A stretch of 64,000 nt of DNA from Pseudoalteromonas spongiae UST010723-006 (GCF_000238255.3 NZ_CP011039.1:2777001-2841000); one strand, 5' to 3'. Numbered from the stretch's first letter, positions 28,321 through 38,282 are shown. Program-made: numbers and translations. Notes: generated by a model from the letters alone, not told the origin.

Positions 28321-28350
28321 ATAAGGCCATTCGCCTTATCTATTTTTTAA
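28321..28350 (+). terminator. Riboswitch-controlled terminator
   Basis: ATAAGGC/GCCTTAT stem with a five-base loop, followed by TCTATTTTTT, ten bases after riboswitch helix P1. This is the expression platform. Just beyond it, GTCCA-N5-CTTCGAA (28351-28367) can pair with TTCGAAG-C-TGGAC (28378-28390), a second hairpin whose role is unclear. Confidence 0.85.
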
Positions 28351-28439
28351 GTCCATTGCTCTTCGAATTTTTAGTTGTTCGAAGCTGGACTAAGCCTTTC
28401 TCTTATCCCTTCTTCGAACACATATTAAGTTCGCTAGAG

Positions 28440-29321
28440 ATGAAATCACAATTTAATTTGACGCAGTACCCGCTGTGGACTGCATTAGTCACCCCCTTCA
28501 CTGAGACAGGTGAAGTTGACTATGACAATCTTGCGCAATTGGTAGCAGATCAACAAGATGCCAACAATGGCATTTTATTACTCGGCAGCACAGGTGAAGG
28601 TTTAGCATTAACCATCACAGAGCAGCAGCAAATCGTGCGTTTTGTCTGTGACTTATCGCCGACTGTACCCTTGATGGTTGCTGTAGGCGGGGTTAACTTA
28701 CCGCAACAACTTGAATGGTTAGAGTTCTGTAACCAACAACCGATTGACGCACTATTACTAGGCTCACCACTTTACGCTAAACCCGGCATTAAAGGCCAAA
28801 TTCAGTGGTTTGATGCATTACTTAGTGCCACAGAGCTTCCCTGCATGTTGTATAACGTGCCAGGACGAAGCGCCGTGGCACTTGCTCCTGAACTGTTATC
28901 CGCATTAAGTCATCACACTAACTTATGGGCTTTAAAAGAGGCCAGTGGTGACATTAGTAAATTTGAAGTATTTAGAAGCAGCAATCCTAATGTAGCTATT
29001 TACAGTGGCGATGATGCCTTAATGCCATATTTTGCCCAAGCTGGCGCAAAAGGTTTAGTATCGGTTGCTGCTAACGCATGGCCTAAACAAACCGCAGAGT
29101 TTGTTCGCAGATCGCTTTTAGGCACACCAAACCTGTTTACTACTTGGAGCGACGCGGTAAATAGCTTATTTGAAGTAGCTAACCCTGTGCCGGTAAAAGT
29201 GTTAATGCACCAACAAGGCAAGCTCAACACCCCAAATTTACGTCCACCGCTTACCCATCATGAGCTGGAATCACCTGCAGCAATTCTCGCTGCTAATCAA
29301 ACAATTTTATCTTGGAATTAA
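28440..29321 (+). CDS. dapA: 4-hydroxy-tetrahydrodipicolinate synthase
   Basis: Condenses pyruvate and aspartate semialdehyde in the first committed lysine step. The Schiff-base lysine lies in LKEASGD, the catalytic tyrosine in LYNVPGRS, and the GSTGEGLAL loop is present (Ser-Thr where E. coli has Thr-Thr). The start is set at ATG 28440 (MKSQFNLTQYPLWTALVTPF); the frame is open from 28356, but the extra 28 residues overlap the hairpin after the riboswitch and look non-coding. It is the first gene of a four-gene operon. Confidence 0.9.
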   Translation: MKSQFNLTQYPLWTALVTPFTETGEVDYDNLAQLVADQQDANNGILLLGSTGEGLALTITEQQQIVRFVCDLSPTVPLMVAVGGVNLPQQLEWLEFCNQQPIDALLLGSPLYAKPGIKGQIQWFDALLSATELPCMLYNVPGRSAVALAPELLSALSHHTNLWALKEASGDISKFEVFRSSNPNVAIYSGDDALMPYFAQAGAKGLVSVAANAWPKQTAEFVRRSLLGTPNLFTTWSDAVNSLFEVANPVPVKVLMHQQGKLNTPNLRPPLTHHELESPAAILAANQTILSWN

Positions 29322-29333
29322 GAGAGAAGTACT

Positions 29334-30074
29334 ATGAACTGGCAAGAACTATTAAAAAACCTAGAAAACGGCACCTTACGCGCAGCAAACCAAGATGAAA
29401 ATGGTAACTGGCACGCGAACGTTGAAGTTAAAAAAGGCATTTTAGATGTTTTCAAAAATGGTACTAACACTGAATTTCCAGGTGGTTTTGTAGATAAAGA
29501 TAACCTTGCTGTACGCGGTTTTTCTGCACAAGAAGGTGTACGCATGGTGCCAGGTGGTACGAGTGTTCGCCCAGGTGCCTATGTTGCAAGCGGCACAGTG
29601 ATTATGCCACCAGCCTATGTGAATATTGGTGCTTACATCGACACCGGCACTATGGTTGATAGCCATGCATTAGTAGGCTCATGCGCTCAAATTGGTAAAA
29701 ACGTACATTTAAGTGCTGCAGTGCAAATTGGCGGTGTATTAGAGCCTGTTGGCGCAAGCCCTGTAGTAATTGAAGATGATGCATTTATCGGCGCAGGTTG
29801 TGTCATCGTTGAAGGCGTTGTAGTTAAAAAAGGTGCGGTACTAGCACCTGGCGTGCGTCTTTCTGCGACTATTCCTGTTTATGACTGTGTAAATGAGCGC
29901 GTTTTAGAAAAAGGCGAACCAATTCCAGAAAATGCGATTGTTATTCCAGGTTCACGCCCTTCATCAAGTGAATGGGGCCGCGAGCAAGGCTTAAGCATGT
30001 CATGTGCGCTTATCGTTAAATATCGTGATGAACAAAGCGATGCATCATTAGAACTGGAAGAGGCTTTACGTTAA
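29334..30074 (+). CDS. dapD: Tetrahydrodipicolinate N-succinyltransferase (DapD-like, short form)
   Basis: Left-handed beta-helix acyltransferase that acylates the open-chain form of tetrahydrodipicolinate. The hexapeptide core runs through GTVIMPPAYVNIGAYIDTGT, SCAQIGKNVHLS and IGGVLEPVGASPVVIEDD, close to E. coli DapD. At 246 residues it is about 30 shorter, mainly at the N terminus. Succinyl versus acetyl donor cannot be settled from sequence, though similarity favours succinyl. It has a good ribosome site (AGAGAGAAG), and the stop overlaps the lysA ATG. Confidence 0.88.
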   Translation: MNWQELLKNLENGTLRAANQDENGNWHANVEVKKGILDVFKNGTNTEFPGGFVDKDNLAVRGFSAQEGVRMVPGGTSVRPGAYVASGTVIMPPAYVNIGAYIDTGTMVDSHALVGSCAQIGKNVHLSAAVQIGGVLEPVGASPVVIEDDAFIGAGCVIVEGVVVKKGAVLAPGVRLSATIPVYDCVNERVLEKGEPIPENAIVIPGSRPSSSEWGREQGLSMSCALIVKYRDEQSDASLELEEALR

Positions 30075-31279
30075 TGAGCTTTTTGAGCACACCACAACGT
30101 CAATTACTTGCAGAGCTTTGCCAACAAACAGATCTGCCATTTTATCTATACGATTTAGATAAGCTAGAAGCGCATCTAACGCAGCTTACATCACAAAATG
30201 TGGTGAAACTGTGGTACGCAGTAAAAGCAAACCCGCTTTCAGCGATTATCCAAACGTTAGATAAATGTGGCTTTGACTTTGATGTAGCAAGCAGCGGTGA
30301 ACTAAACCAAGTTTTAGCCCAAGGCATAGACGCAAAACGTGTGCTCAACACTGGACCTGCAAAATCGAAAAAGCAGATCCGGCACTTTCTCGATAAAGGT
30401 GTTCGCACCTTTGTCGCTGAAAGTCACAACCAAGTGGCTTGGTTAAACCAAGCTGCTAGTGAACATAACCTAACCCTGCGCATTTTATTGCGAGTGCAAT
30501 TGCGCTGGCCAGACAGTGAAAAGAATCCTCTTGGTGGCGATAGCTTAACACCGTTTGGCCTTGGCTGTGACGAATGGTCCACGTTGAATATTGCCGATTA
30601 CCCAGCGCTCGACTTTGCTGGTTTACATATTTTTCAGTGGGGCAATATGCTCAGCACAGAGAAGCTAGCTGAGCTTTGGCGTGCCATGATTGCACCATTA
30701 CAAAGTTTAAGTAAGCAACTCGGATTTGATCTACGTATTTTAGATTTAGGCGGCGGCCTAGGCATTCCTTATTGCACATCAAGCACAGAGCTTGTCTGGC
30801 AGGAATTAGTAGATGCATTGGCAACAATAAAGCACTCGGTAGGTTGCGAAGAGCTTTGGATGGAACTCGGCCGTTATGCGGTTGGCGAAGTGGGTTTTTA
30901 TGCCAATCCTGTCGTTGAACAAAAGCAAAACTACGGTGCTAATCAACTTATTGTTGCTGGCGGCATTAACCACATTTTACGCCCTGCGGTTACCAATCAG
31001 GCATTCCCTGCGGAGTTATTGCGTGAAACAGACAGCAAAACTAAACCCTATTTAGTGCACGGACCGCTTTGTACAGCACTAGATAGCTTAGGCGAGTTTG
31101 AATTAGCCAACGATATTAACGACACTGACTGGCTTATTTTTTCCCAATGTGGCGCGTATGGCTTTACTGAAAGTATGCCGTACTTTTTATGCCATGAATT
31201 ACCCGCAGAATTTGTCGTAAAAAATGGCGTCGTAACATGTGTCAGACAAAGCGAAAGCGCTGATTATTACTTGAGGTAA
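30074..31279 (+). CDS. lysA: Diaminopimelate decarboxylase-like PLP enzyme
   Basis: Fold-type III PLP decarboxylase of 401 residues, expected to turn meso-diaminopimelate into lysine. The PLP lysine is in WYAVKANPLS (about residue 52). It also has DFDVASSGEL, a GGGLGIPY phosphate loop, and HGPLCTALDSLG with the active-site cysteine. The usual EPGR motif reads ELGRYAVG here, so the substrate range may differ from textbook LysA. Its place between dapD and the deacylase gene under a lysine riboswitch supports the lysine role. Start and upstream stop overlap as TAATG. Confidence 0.83.
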   Translation: MSFLSTPQRQLLAELCQQTDLPFYLYDLDKLEAHLTQLTSQNVVKLWYAVKANPLSAIIQTLDKCGFDFDVASSGELNQVLAQGIDAKRVLNTGPAKSKKQIRHFLDKGVRTFVAESHNQVAWLNQAASEHNLTLRILLRVQLRWPDSEKNPLGGDSLTPFGLGCDEWSTLNIADYPALDFAGLHIFQWGNMLSTEKLAELWRAMIAPLQSLSKQLGFDLRILDLGGGLGIPYCTSSTELVWQELVDALATIKHSVGCEELWMELGRYAVGEVGFYANPVVEQKQNYGANQLIVAGGINHILRPAVTNQAFPAELLRETDSKTKPYLVHGPLCTALDSLGEFELANDINDTDWLIFSQCGAYGFTESMPYFLCHELPAEFVVKNGVVTCVRQSESADYYLR

Positions 31280-31281
31280 CT

Positions 31282-32394
31282 ATGAACCTAATCACCCAAG
31301 AAAACATTCAAGTTGGTGAAATTGCCAACGGCTTACCGCTGACTATTCCGGTTTATCGCCTCAAAGGAAACGGCACAGGGCCAAATGTGTATATTCAAGC
31401 CAATATGCATGGTGCAGAAGTACAAGGCAACGCGGTGATATATCAGTTACTTGAAAAACTGAAGCGCGAGACGTTGGCATCAAACATTACCTTAGTGCCT
31501 TATGCAAACCCAATTGGTTGCAACCAAAAGTCAGGAGAGTTTACCCTAGGACGATTTGATCCAATTACGGGTACCAACTGGAACCGTATGTATCAAAACC
31601 ACTCGGCTTTGGTCGATGGCTTTGTTGTGGAATATCAGGATGCTGATATCGCAACAATTAAAAGTGCGTTTAAATCGCGCCTAATAAATGCAACTGCCGA
31701 AATTTTAGAAGGGCCAAGTTACGCACTCAATACGGGTAAGCGAATTGCTTTAAACTTACAAAAATTAGCGCATCAGGCAGACATTGTGCTCGACCTACAC
31801 ACAGGGCCAATCTCAGCGAAGCATTTATATTGCCCAGAATATGCTAAAGACAGTGCCCGTTATTTTGATATTGAGCATGTGTTACTTATTCCAAATGAAT
31901 TTGATGGCGCAATGGACGAAGCGAATTTTTGTCCATGGTGGCAACTAAGCCAAGCCTATAAAAAAACAGGTCGCGACATTCCCGTTTTAGTGGAAGCCTT
32001 TACCGTTGAGCTAGGTTCACAAGAAAAGATTGACCTGACAGAAGCCGCTAACGATGCAAACAGCATACTAAGCTATTTAACGTATAAAGAAGCATTACAA
32101 GATTCTCATTACCAGCCACAAGCCATTACCCGCTACGCCTGTTATTTAGATGATTATCTTGCGTATTACGCGCCCATGGGTGGCATGGTTGAATACACAG
32201 CAGCGCTCGGTAGCCACGTAAAAGCAGGCGATACCATTGCCAAAATTTTACGTATGGAACGCTATTTATCTGAACAGCCACTAAATGAAATTACCCTAGA
32301 GCAAGATGGCATAGCAATTTTGCACTTTGCGTCAGCCAGCGTAAATCAAGGCACTGAGCTTTATAAATTTTTTACAAACTACTTTGAATTGTAA
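31282..32394 (+). CDS. M14-family deacylase (succinylglutamate desuccinylase/aspartoacylase-like)
   Basis: Zinc-dependent N-acyl amino acid hydrolase of 370 residues. Metal ligands are visible as NMHGAEVQG (HxxE, about residues 43-51) and LDLHTGP (third ligand, about 173); a catalytic glutamate fits VEAFTVELGS (about 238-247). A C-terminal beta-rich part follows. It is last in the lysine-riboswitch operon, three bases after lysA. The pathway needs removal of the N-succinyl group, normally by DapE, which is absent here, so this enzyme is a plausible replacement. That role is inference. Confidence 0.8.
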   Translation: MNLITQENIQVGEIANGLPLTIPVYRLKGNGTGPNVYIQANMHGAEVQGNAVIYQLLEKLKRETLASNITLVPYANPIGCNQKSGEFTLGRFDPITGTNWNRMYQNHSALVDGFVVEYQDADIATIKSAFKSRLINATAEILEGPSYALNTGKRIALNLQKLAHQADIVLDLHTGPISAKHLYCPEYAKDSARYFDIEHVLLIPNEFDGAMDEANFCPWWQLSQAYKKTGRDIPVLVEAFTVELGSQEKIDLTEAANDANSILSYLTYKEALQDSHYQPQAITRYACYLDDYLAYYAPMGGMVEYTAALGSHVKAGDTIAKILRMERYLSEQPLNEITLEQDGIAILHFASASVNQGTELYKFFTNYFEL

Positions 32395-32426
32395 CAGTTG
32401 CGTGAGAAGTCCCCTTTGGGGCACAA

Positions 32427-32450
32427 GGCGGCAAATATGCCGCCTTTTTT
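32427..32450 (+). terminator. Terminator of the dap operon
   Basis: GGCGGC/GCCGCC stem with loop AAATAT and six T residues, 33 bases after the deacylase stop. Confidence 0.9.
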
Positions 32451-32502
32451 ATGTTTCTAAAATGGTTATAATAAAAGCTCACTCATTTTAGGGATATAAT
32501 TA

Positions 32503-33507
32503 ATGCGCCTTTTAGCTTCTAGCTTAATACTCTCACTGGCCAGCTCGCTTGCATTTGCAAACGACGACCCTTCTGAAAAAGAACTCGCCAAGCAATGTAT
32601 TCTTAACGAACTTGCTGCAGGCGATGATTCGCAAACACTTGCTGAAGTTAAGAAAAAGTGTTTGAAAATAACAGATATGGATGACATGTCGGCAATTGAT
32701 AAACGCGTTATCCGAGAAAAAGTTACCACCAACAATCCCAATGTAATTACGCCACATAATCGCAACTATATTCTACCTGTGACTTACATGGATCGCCCAA
32801 AGAACACGCCTGCAGAAAGCGATCCTAACTTAAAAGGTGCGCCTTTAGATGAGTTAGAAGCTAAGTTTCAGCTGTCGTTAAAAGTGCCGCTATACCAAGT
32901 TAAGTCTGATATCGACCAAGCATTTTATTTTGGTTTTACCATGCAGTCGTATTGGCAACTCTACAATAATGATATTTCATCGCCATTTCGAGAAACCAAC
33001 TATCAACCCGAAGTATTTTGGATGAATTTACTGGACGATGAAAATCGTTTATGGGGTGACGAAATGGGCATAGTGCTTGGTTTTGAACACCAATCAAATG
33101 GCCGAAATATTCCACTTTCACGTTCATGGAATCGAATTTATGCGAACCTGTTTTGGGAGCAAGATGGCTTTGTGTTTAGCTTTAGGCCTTGGTACCGCAT
33201 CCCTGAAGAAGAAAGACGCAACGAAGATGACCCAACTGGTGATGATAACCCAGATATTGATGACTACATGGGACACTTTGAGTTTGCAACGATTTATCGC
33301 TATGAAGAACATGAATTTACCGTAATGTTACGCAACAACTTAAAGTCAGATAACAAAGGTGCAGTGCAGCTTGATTGGTCATTCCCTGCGTGGGGTCGTT
33401 TACGAGGTTACGCGCAATATTACAATGGTTATGGCGAAAGTTTAATTGATTACAACCAACACATTGAACGCTTTGGTGTAGGTATTTTATTAACTGACTT
33501 TTTATAA
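32503..33507 (+). CDS. pldA: Outer-membrane phospholipase A
   Basis: Beta-barrel lipase of the outer membrane that removes misplaced phospholipids. The signal peptide is MRLLASSLILSLASSLAFA. The catalytic His-Ser pair sits in FEHQSNGRNIPLSRSWNRIY (about residues 194-213), the family signature. The end is typical of OMPLA (ERFGVGILLTDFL). At 334 residues it is slightly longer than E. coli PldA because of an acidic N-terminal segment (about 22-75). It is monocistronic, with a MITE-like repeat directly downstream. Confidence 0.92.
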   Translation: MRLLASSLILSLASSLAFANDDPSEKELAKQCILNELAAGDDSQTLAEVKKKCLKITDMDDMSAIDKRVIREKVTTNNPNVITPHNRNYILPVTYMDRPKNTPAESDPNLKGAPLDELEAKFQLSLKVPLYQVKSDIDQAFYFGFTMQSYWQLYNNDISSPFRETNYQPEVFWMNLLDDENRLWGDEMGIVLGFEHQSNGRNIPLSRSWNRIYANLFWEQDGFVFSFRPWYRIPEEERRNEDDPTGDDNPDIDDYMGHFEFATIYRYEEHEFTVMLRNNLKSDNKGAVQLDWSFPAWGRLRGYAQYYNGYGESLIDYNQHIERFGVGILLTDFL

Positions 33508-33511
33508 TTTC

Positions 33512-33673
33512 ATACCAATTCTGTTAACTATGTGATCAGGGATAGCGCTGGATAAATGAAATGGTAACAAGGCGGAATTTTTCTTATGTAGTTGTTCTAC
33601 ATTGATAAATTCTAACGCAGTTAGCATGATATTTAGCCCGCTAGGATGATTAGCTACTTAAGCGAATTGGTAT
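33512..33673. mobile_element. MITE-like element with 16-bp terminal inverted repeats
   Basis: The left end ATACCAATTCTGTTAA and the right end (TTAAGCGAATTGGTAT) are inverted copies with 14 of 16 matching. The 162-base body has no ORF. A diverged copy lies at 26847-27006. AATTGGTAT ends of this kind recur in Alteromonadales intergenic repeats as far as I recall. No clear target-site duplication was found. Confidence 0.7.
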
Positions 33674-33700
33674 CAGAGCATTTCGTTAAATTTCAAACAT

Positions 33701-33732
33701 AAAAAAAAACCAGCCTAGGCTGGTTTTTTTTA
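33701..33732. terminator. typA terminator
   Basis: AAACCAGCC/GGCTGGTTT stem with long A and T tracts on either side, just after the typA stop. It is bidirectional and can also serve pldA. Confidence 0.88.
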
Positions 33733-33751
33733 TTACAAAACGAAATCGCTA

Positions 33752-35578
33752 TTACGATTTTTTCGCTTCGCGGCTAGCACGCTTACGCTCGCTTTCAGTA
33801 AGAAGTTTCTTACGAATACGAATGCTTTCAGGCGTTACTTCTACTAGCTCATCATCATCGATAAACTCAAGCGCTTGCTCAAGAGACATAATGATTGGTG
33901 GCACAAGGTTTTGTGCTTCATCAGTACCTGATGCACGAACGTTAGTAAGTTGCTTACCTTTAAGTGCGTTAACTGTAAGGTCGTTATCTCGTGCGTGAAT
34001 ACCAATGATCATACCTTCGTATACTTCCACACCGTGACCGATAAATAGTTTACCGCGGTCTTGTAGGTTGAATAGTGCGTTAGTAAGCGCTTTACCTGTT
34101 GCGTTAGCAATAAGTACACCGTTCTTACGCTGACCAATGTTACCGCCTTTGTGAGGACCGTAGTGATCGAACGTGTGGTACATTAAACCTGAACCAGACG
34201 TTAGTGTCATAAAGTCAGTTTGGAAACCGATTAGACCACGTGAAGGCATCATAAAGTCCATACGGATACGGCCTTTACCATCTGGTGCCATATCAGTCAT
34301 TTCAGCTTTACGCAGACCAAGTTGTTCCATGATAGAACCTTGGTGCTCTTCTTCAACGTCAACTGTTACTGTTTCATATGGTTCTTCTAATTGACCATCT
34401 ACTTCGCGAAGGATTACTTCTGGACGAGATACTGCAAGCTCGTAACCTTCACGACGCATGTTCTCGATTAAGATACCTAGGTGAAGTTCACCACGACCTG
34501 ATACGCGGAAGCTATCTGGGTTATCTGTTTCTTCAACACGTAGTGCAACGTTGTGAACTAGTTCAGCCTGTAAACGCTCAAGAATGTTACGTGAAGTAAC
34601 GAATTTACCTTCTTGACCTGAGAAAGGTGAAGTATTTACAGAGAACGTCATGGTTACTGTTGGTTCATCAACAGAAAGTGCAGGAAGTGCTTCAACTTGG
34701 TTTACATCACATACTGTGTCTGAGATTTTAAGCTCACCCAAACCTGTAATTGCAATGATGTCGCCAGCTTGCGCTTGTTCAGCTTCGTGACGATCAAGAC
34801 CTAAATAAGTAAGTACCTGGCCTACTTTACCGTTACGCTTAGAACCATCAGCACCAACAATTGTTACTTGCTGGTTAACTTTAACCGTACCACGCTTAAT
34901 ACGACCTACACCGATAACACCGATGTATGAGTTGTAGTCAAGCTGTGAAATTTGCATTTGGAATGCGCCTTCAGGATCGGCATCTGGCTTTTCTACTTGA
35001 TCAACAATTGCTTCAAACATAGGTTGCATGTTGTCTGACGGTGAGTCTAGATCTAATGTTGCCCAACCATTGATTGCTGACGCGTAAATAACTTGGAAGT
35101 CTAACTGGTCATCAGTTGCACCTAAGTTATCGAAAAGGTCGAATACTTGGTCCATAACCCAATCAGGGCGTGCGCCTGGCTTGTCAATTTTGTTGATAAC
35201 AACGATAGGCTTAAGACCTAATGCGAATGCTTTTTGCGTTACGAAACGCGTTTGTGGCATTGGACCTTCTTGTGCATCAACAAGTAGTAATACTGAATCA
35301 ACCATTGAAAGAACACGTTCTACTTCACCACCGAAGTCAGCGTGTCCCGGAGTGTCCACGATATTAATGTGGTAGTCATTCCACTCGATTGCTGTATTTT
35401 TAGCTAGGATTGTAATACCGCGCTCTTTCTCGATATCATTTGAATCCATTACACGTTCTTCATTACCGCCACGTGTTTCTAATGTACCTGATTGCTCAAG
35501 TAGCTTATCAACTAGTGTTGTTTTACCGTGGTCAACGTGCGCGATAATCGCAATATTACGTAATTTTTCGATACTCAT
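33752..35578 (-). CDS. typA: Translational GTPase TypA/BipA
   Basis: Ribosome-binding GTPase of the EF-G family that assists 50S assembly and stress adaptation. The length is 608 residues. G motifs: [10 protein letters not shown] (G1), RGITI (G2), [11 protein letters not shown] (G3) and NKIDKPGA (G4). The C-terminal BipA-specific end [22 protein letters not shown] is present. The start is ATG 35578 ([11 protein letters not shown]), matching the family. A TTG four codons upstream is the longer alternative. A candidate promoter (TTTCAT-N17-GATAAT on the minus strand, near 35730-35760) lies upstream. Confidence 0.96.
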   Translation of the reverse strand: MSIEKLRNIAIIAHVDHGKTTLVDKLLEQSGTLETRGGNEERVMDSNDIEKERGITILAKNTAIEWNDYHINIVDTPGHADFGGEVERVLSMVDSVLLLVDAQEGPMPQTRFVTQKAFALGLKPIVVINKIDKPGARPDWVMDQVFDLFDNLGATDDQLDFQVIYASAINGWATLDLDSPSDNMQPMFEAIVDQVEKPDADPEGAFQMQISQLDYNSYIGVIGVGRIKRGTVKVNQQVTIVGADGSKRNGKVGQVLTYLGLDRHEAEQAQAGDIIAITGLGELKISDTVCDVNQVEALPALSVDEPTVTMTFSVNTSPFSGQEGKFVTSRNILERLQAELVHNVALRVEETDNPDSFRVSGRGELHLGILIENMRREGYELAVSRPEVILREVDGQLEEPYETVTVDVEEEHQGSIMEQLGLRKAEMTDMAPDGKGRIRMDFMMPSRGLIGFQTDFMTLTSGSGLMYHTFDHYGPHKGGNIGQRKNGVLIANATGKALTNALFNLQDRGKLFIGHGVEVYEGMIIGIHARDNDLTVNALKGKQLTNVRASGTDEAQNLVPPIIMSLEQALEFIDDDELVEVTPESIRIRKKLLTESERKRASREAKKS

Positions 35579-35872
35579 ATTTTTACTCAAGTTAGTGCTC
35601 TGGATAGAAGCTACGGATTATCTAATAGGCACAATACCCATCAAAGCCCGCTAAAAATCTAAGCTAAACACCTTTTATGTCATCTTAATGATGACCTCAA
35701 AAGGGTCTGCGCCTGCAAAAAAGTGGCATATTATCCCCTATTACTGTGACAGATGAAAGTTTAGACAGAATAAAAATAGCTGATTTTTGCGATATTTTTG
35801 TCACATTACTGGTTTATTTAAAAAAAACGATTTTGACCTTGCGATTTTAGCCGTGTTTTCTAGACTTTATCG

Positions 35873-35923
35873 CGCACCACATCAGTGCAAGCAGGGATCT
35901 TTTTGGTGCATCAAAATGGTGCA
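35873..35923 (+). promoter_or_regulatory. Two NtrC-binding sites upstream of glnA
   Basis: Two 17-base palindromes resemble the NtrC consensus TGCACCA-N3-TGGTGCA: CGCACCACATCAGTGCA (35873-35889) and TGCATCAAAATGGTGCA (35907-35923). They are centred about 34 bases apart and lie roughly 85-120 bases before the sigma54 start, the usual enhancer layout. Confidence 0.85.
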
Positions 35924-35973
35924 AAGTAAATCGAGTTTACTAAAAAGCATTAATATTCATTGAGTTACAAAAC

Positions 35974-35990
35974 TGGCACAAAAGCCGCTT
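35974..35990 (+). promoter_or_regulatory. Sigma54 promoter of glnA
   Basis: TGGCAC (35974-35979), then GC at 35987-35988, gives the obligatory GG-N10-GC spacing of -24/-12 promoters. Transcription would start near 36000, 40 bases before the glnA ATG. Confidence 0.8.
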
Positions 35991-36039
35991 TATAGACAGC
36001 GATTTCACAATTAAAAACAACACACGGTTGGAGGACTAT

Positions 36040-37446
36040 ATGTCACACACGGTTTTACAATTTATCAAGGAAAACGACGTTAAGTTTGTTGACCTACGTT
36101 TCACAGATACAAAAGGTAAAGAGCAGCACGTTTCTATTCCTCATCACCAAGCTGACGAAGATTTCTTTGAAGATGGTAAAATGTTCGATGGTTCTTCAAT
36201 TGCTGGTTGGAAAGGCATTAACGAATCAGACATGGTATTAATGCCTGATGCAGATTCAGCTAAACTAGACCCTTTTGCTGAAGAAGCAACACTAATCGTA
36301 CGTTGTGACGTAGTAGAACCTTCAACACTACAAGGTTATGAGCGCGACCCTCGTTCTGTTGCTAAACGCGCAGAAGAATACATGCGTTCAACTGGTATCG
36401 CAGATACTGTACTTTTCGGTCCTGAGCCAGAGTTTTTCCTATTTGACGATGTTAAGTACAAAACTGACATGTCTGGTTCTATGTACAAAATCGATGCTGA
36501 AGAAGCGTCATGGAACTCAGACAAAGACTACGAAGGCGGCAACTCAGGTCACCGTCCAGGTGTTAAAGGTGGTTACTTCCCAGTAGCACCAGTAGATTCA
36601 TCACAAGATTGGCGTTCAGCTACTTGTCTAGTGCTAGAAGAATTAGGTCAAGTTGTTGAAGCTCACCACCATGAAGTAGCAACAGCTGGTCAAAACGAAA
36701 TTGCAACTCGCTTTAATACAATGGTAATCAAAGCGGACGAAATTCAAGAAATGAAATACGTTATTCACAACATGGCTCACCTTTACGGTAAAACGGCTAC
36801 ATTTATGCCTAAGCCAATTGTTGGTGATAACGGTTCAGGTATGCACTGTCACCAATCACTTGCTAAAGATGGTCAAAACATCTTCGCTGGTGACAAGTAC
36901 GGCGGTCTTTCTGAAGAAGCACTTTACTACATCGGTGGTATTATCAAGCACGCTCGCGCAATCAATGCATTTGCGAACGCGTCAACTAACTCATACAAGC
37001 GTCTAGTACCTGGTTTTGAAGCTCCGGTAATGCTTGCATACTCTGCACGTAACCGTTCTGCATCAATTCGTATTCCAGTAGTACCATCAGCAAAAGCACG
37101 TCGTATCGAAGTTCGCTTCCCAGATCCGACAGCTAACCCATACTTAGCATTCTCAGCAATGTTAATGGCTGGCCTTGACGGTATTAAAAATAAGATCCAC
37201 CCAGGTGAAGCAATGGATAAAGATCTATACGATCTGCCAGCTGAGGAAGCAGCTGAAATCCCAACTGTTGCAGCTTCATTAGACGAAGCACTTGCAGCAC
37301 TTGATGCTGACCGTGAGTTCTTAACTCAAGGTGGTGTATTCACTGACGACTTAATCGATGCTTACATCGCACTTAAGTCGAAAGAAGTAGAAAAATTAAA
37401 CATGACAACTCACCCAGTTGAGTTTGAAATGTACTACAGCGTGTAA
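36040..37446 (+). CDS. glnA: Glutamine synthetase, type I
   Basis: Makes glutamine from glutamate, ammonia and ATP as a cytoplasmic dodecamer. The length is 468 residues. Signatures: [17 protein letters not shown] near the N terminus, the [14 protein letters not shown] metal site ([14 protein letters not shown]), NRSASIRIP, and the adenylylation tyrosine in KDLYDLP near residue 398. The start is ATG 36040, preceded by GGAGGAC; an upstream in-frame TTG at 36028 would include that ribosome site and is rejected. It is controlled by the NtrC sites and sigma54 promoter upstream. Confidence 0.98.
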   Translation: MSHTVLQFIKENDVKFVDLRFTDTKGKEQHVSIPHHQADEDFFEDGKMFDGSSIAGWKGINESDMVLMPDADSAKLDPFAEEATLIVRCDVVEPSTLQGYERDPRSVAKRAEEYMRSTGIADTVLFGPEPEFFLFDDVKYKTDMSGSMYKIDAEEASWNSDKDYEGGNSGHRPGVKGGYFPVAPVDSSQDWRSATCLVLEELGQVVEAHHHEVATAGQNEIATRFNTMVIKADEIQEMKYVIHNMAHLYGKTATFMPKPIVGDNGSGMHCHQSLAKDGQNIFAGDKYGGLSEEALYYIGGIIKHARAINAFANASTNSYKRLVPGFEAPVMLAYSARNRSASIRIPVVPSAKARRIEVRFPDPTANPYLAFSAMLMAGLDGIKNKIHPGEAMDKDLYDLPAEEAAEIPTVAASLDEALAALDADREFLTQGGVFTDDLIDAYIALKSKEVEKLNMTTHPVEFEMYYSV

Positions 37447-37489
37447 TAATTTCACGCCTCCAGAATCAATTTATTGTTTCAATGTGTGT

Positions 37490-37517
37490 TCCTAAGCCCG
37501 TTCTGCGGGCTTTTTTT
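37490..37517 (+). terminator. glnA terminator
   Basis: AAGCCCG/CGGGCTT stem with loop TTCTG and seven T residues, about 45 bases after the glnA stop. Confidence 0.88.
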
Positions 37518-37671
37518 GTGGAAAAATAAATATATATATTATACATTTGTACCATCTGAACCTTATCATATTGTTTCGCTAGGTGTTTTATAACTAGTTT
37601 GTCTGTAAAACAGGCGAATTTTTTCGTTCAGTACTAAAATAAAAAATAACATATCTAAGCAAGGAGCTGAT

Positions 37672-38202
37672 GTGGCTTTTAAAAGCGCGCTGCTATCACT
37701 TTTAATTTTTATCATGTTACTTCCAGTAACAAACGCCACTGCGAAAGAAATTTATATGTGGCGCGATGAAAACGGTGTTTTAGTATTCTCAGATACGAAA
37801 CGTCCGGGTGCAAAAGTGATCTCTTTAGCTGACGATAAAGCAACCAGCATGAAAAAAGCGGATACATCCATCTTTGATAAACCGGATGACCCCAATAAAA
37901 AAATAGAATACGGTGTTGAGATTGTATCGCCAAGTCATGAAGAAACGATTCGTGATAACACTGGTTCTCTCCATGTTTCTATTCGCATAACACCAAGCTT
38001 TAATCCCAAATATAAAGTACAGCTATTATTTAATGGCAAGCGCAACACCTCACCGCAATCCAAATCGGTTTTTGTAATGCGTAATGTAGATCGCGGCGCA
38101 CATACAATTCAAGCGCAACTATTTGATGAAAAAGGCAATACTGTTGCTACCAGCGAGCAAATCGCCTTCTTTATGCACCGCGCAAGCAGTATCGCAAAAT
38201 AA
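37672..38202 (+). CDS. Exported DUF4124 domain protein
   Basis: Predicted periplasmic protein of 176 residues. The signal peptide (about 1-24) is followed directly by a DUF4124 domain (IYMWRDENGVLVFSDTKRPGA, about 27-47) and an immunoglobulin-like C-terminal region (about 80-165). The start is GTG 37672 with AAGGAG seven bases upstream. The gene sits between glnA and ntrB, a placement common in this order, but no link to nitrogen control is known. DUF4124 function is not established. Confidence 0.82.
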   Translation: MAFKSALLSLLIFIMLLPVTNATAKEIYMWRDENGVLVFSDTKRPGAKVISLADDKATSMKKADTSIFDKPDDPNKKIEYGVEIVSPSHEETIRDNTGSLHVSIRITPSFNPKYKVQLLFNGKRNTSPQSKSVFVMRNVDRGAHTIQAQLFDEKGNTVATSEQIAFFMHRASSIAK

Positions 38203-38282
38203 CTCTCTAAATACGCTCATTGCGGAACGCTTCTTGCTTTTTCTAATTAAACATCAATTTACATTGATTTTAATTAAAATAG

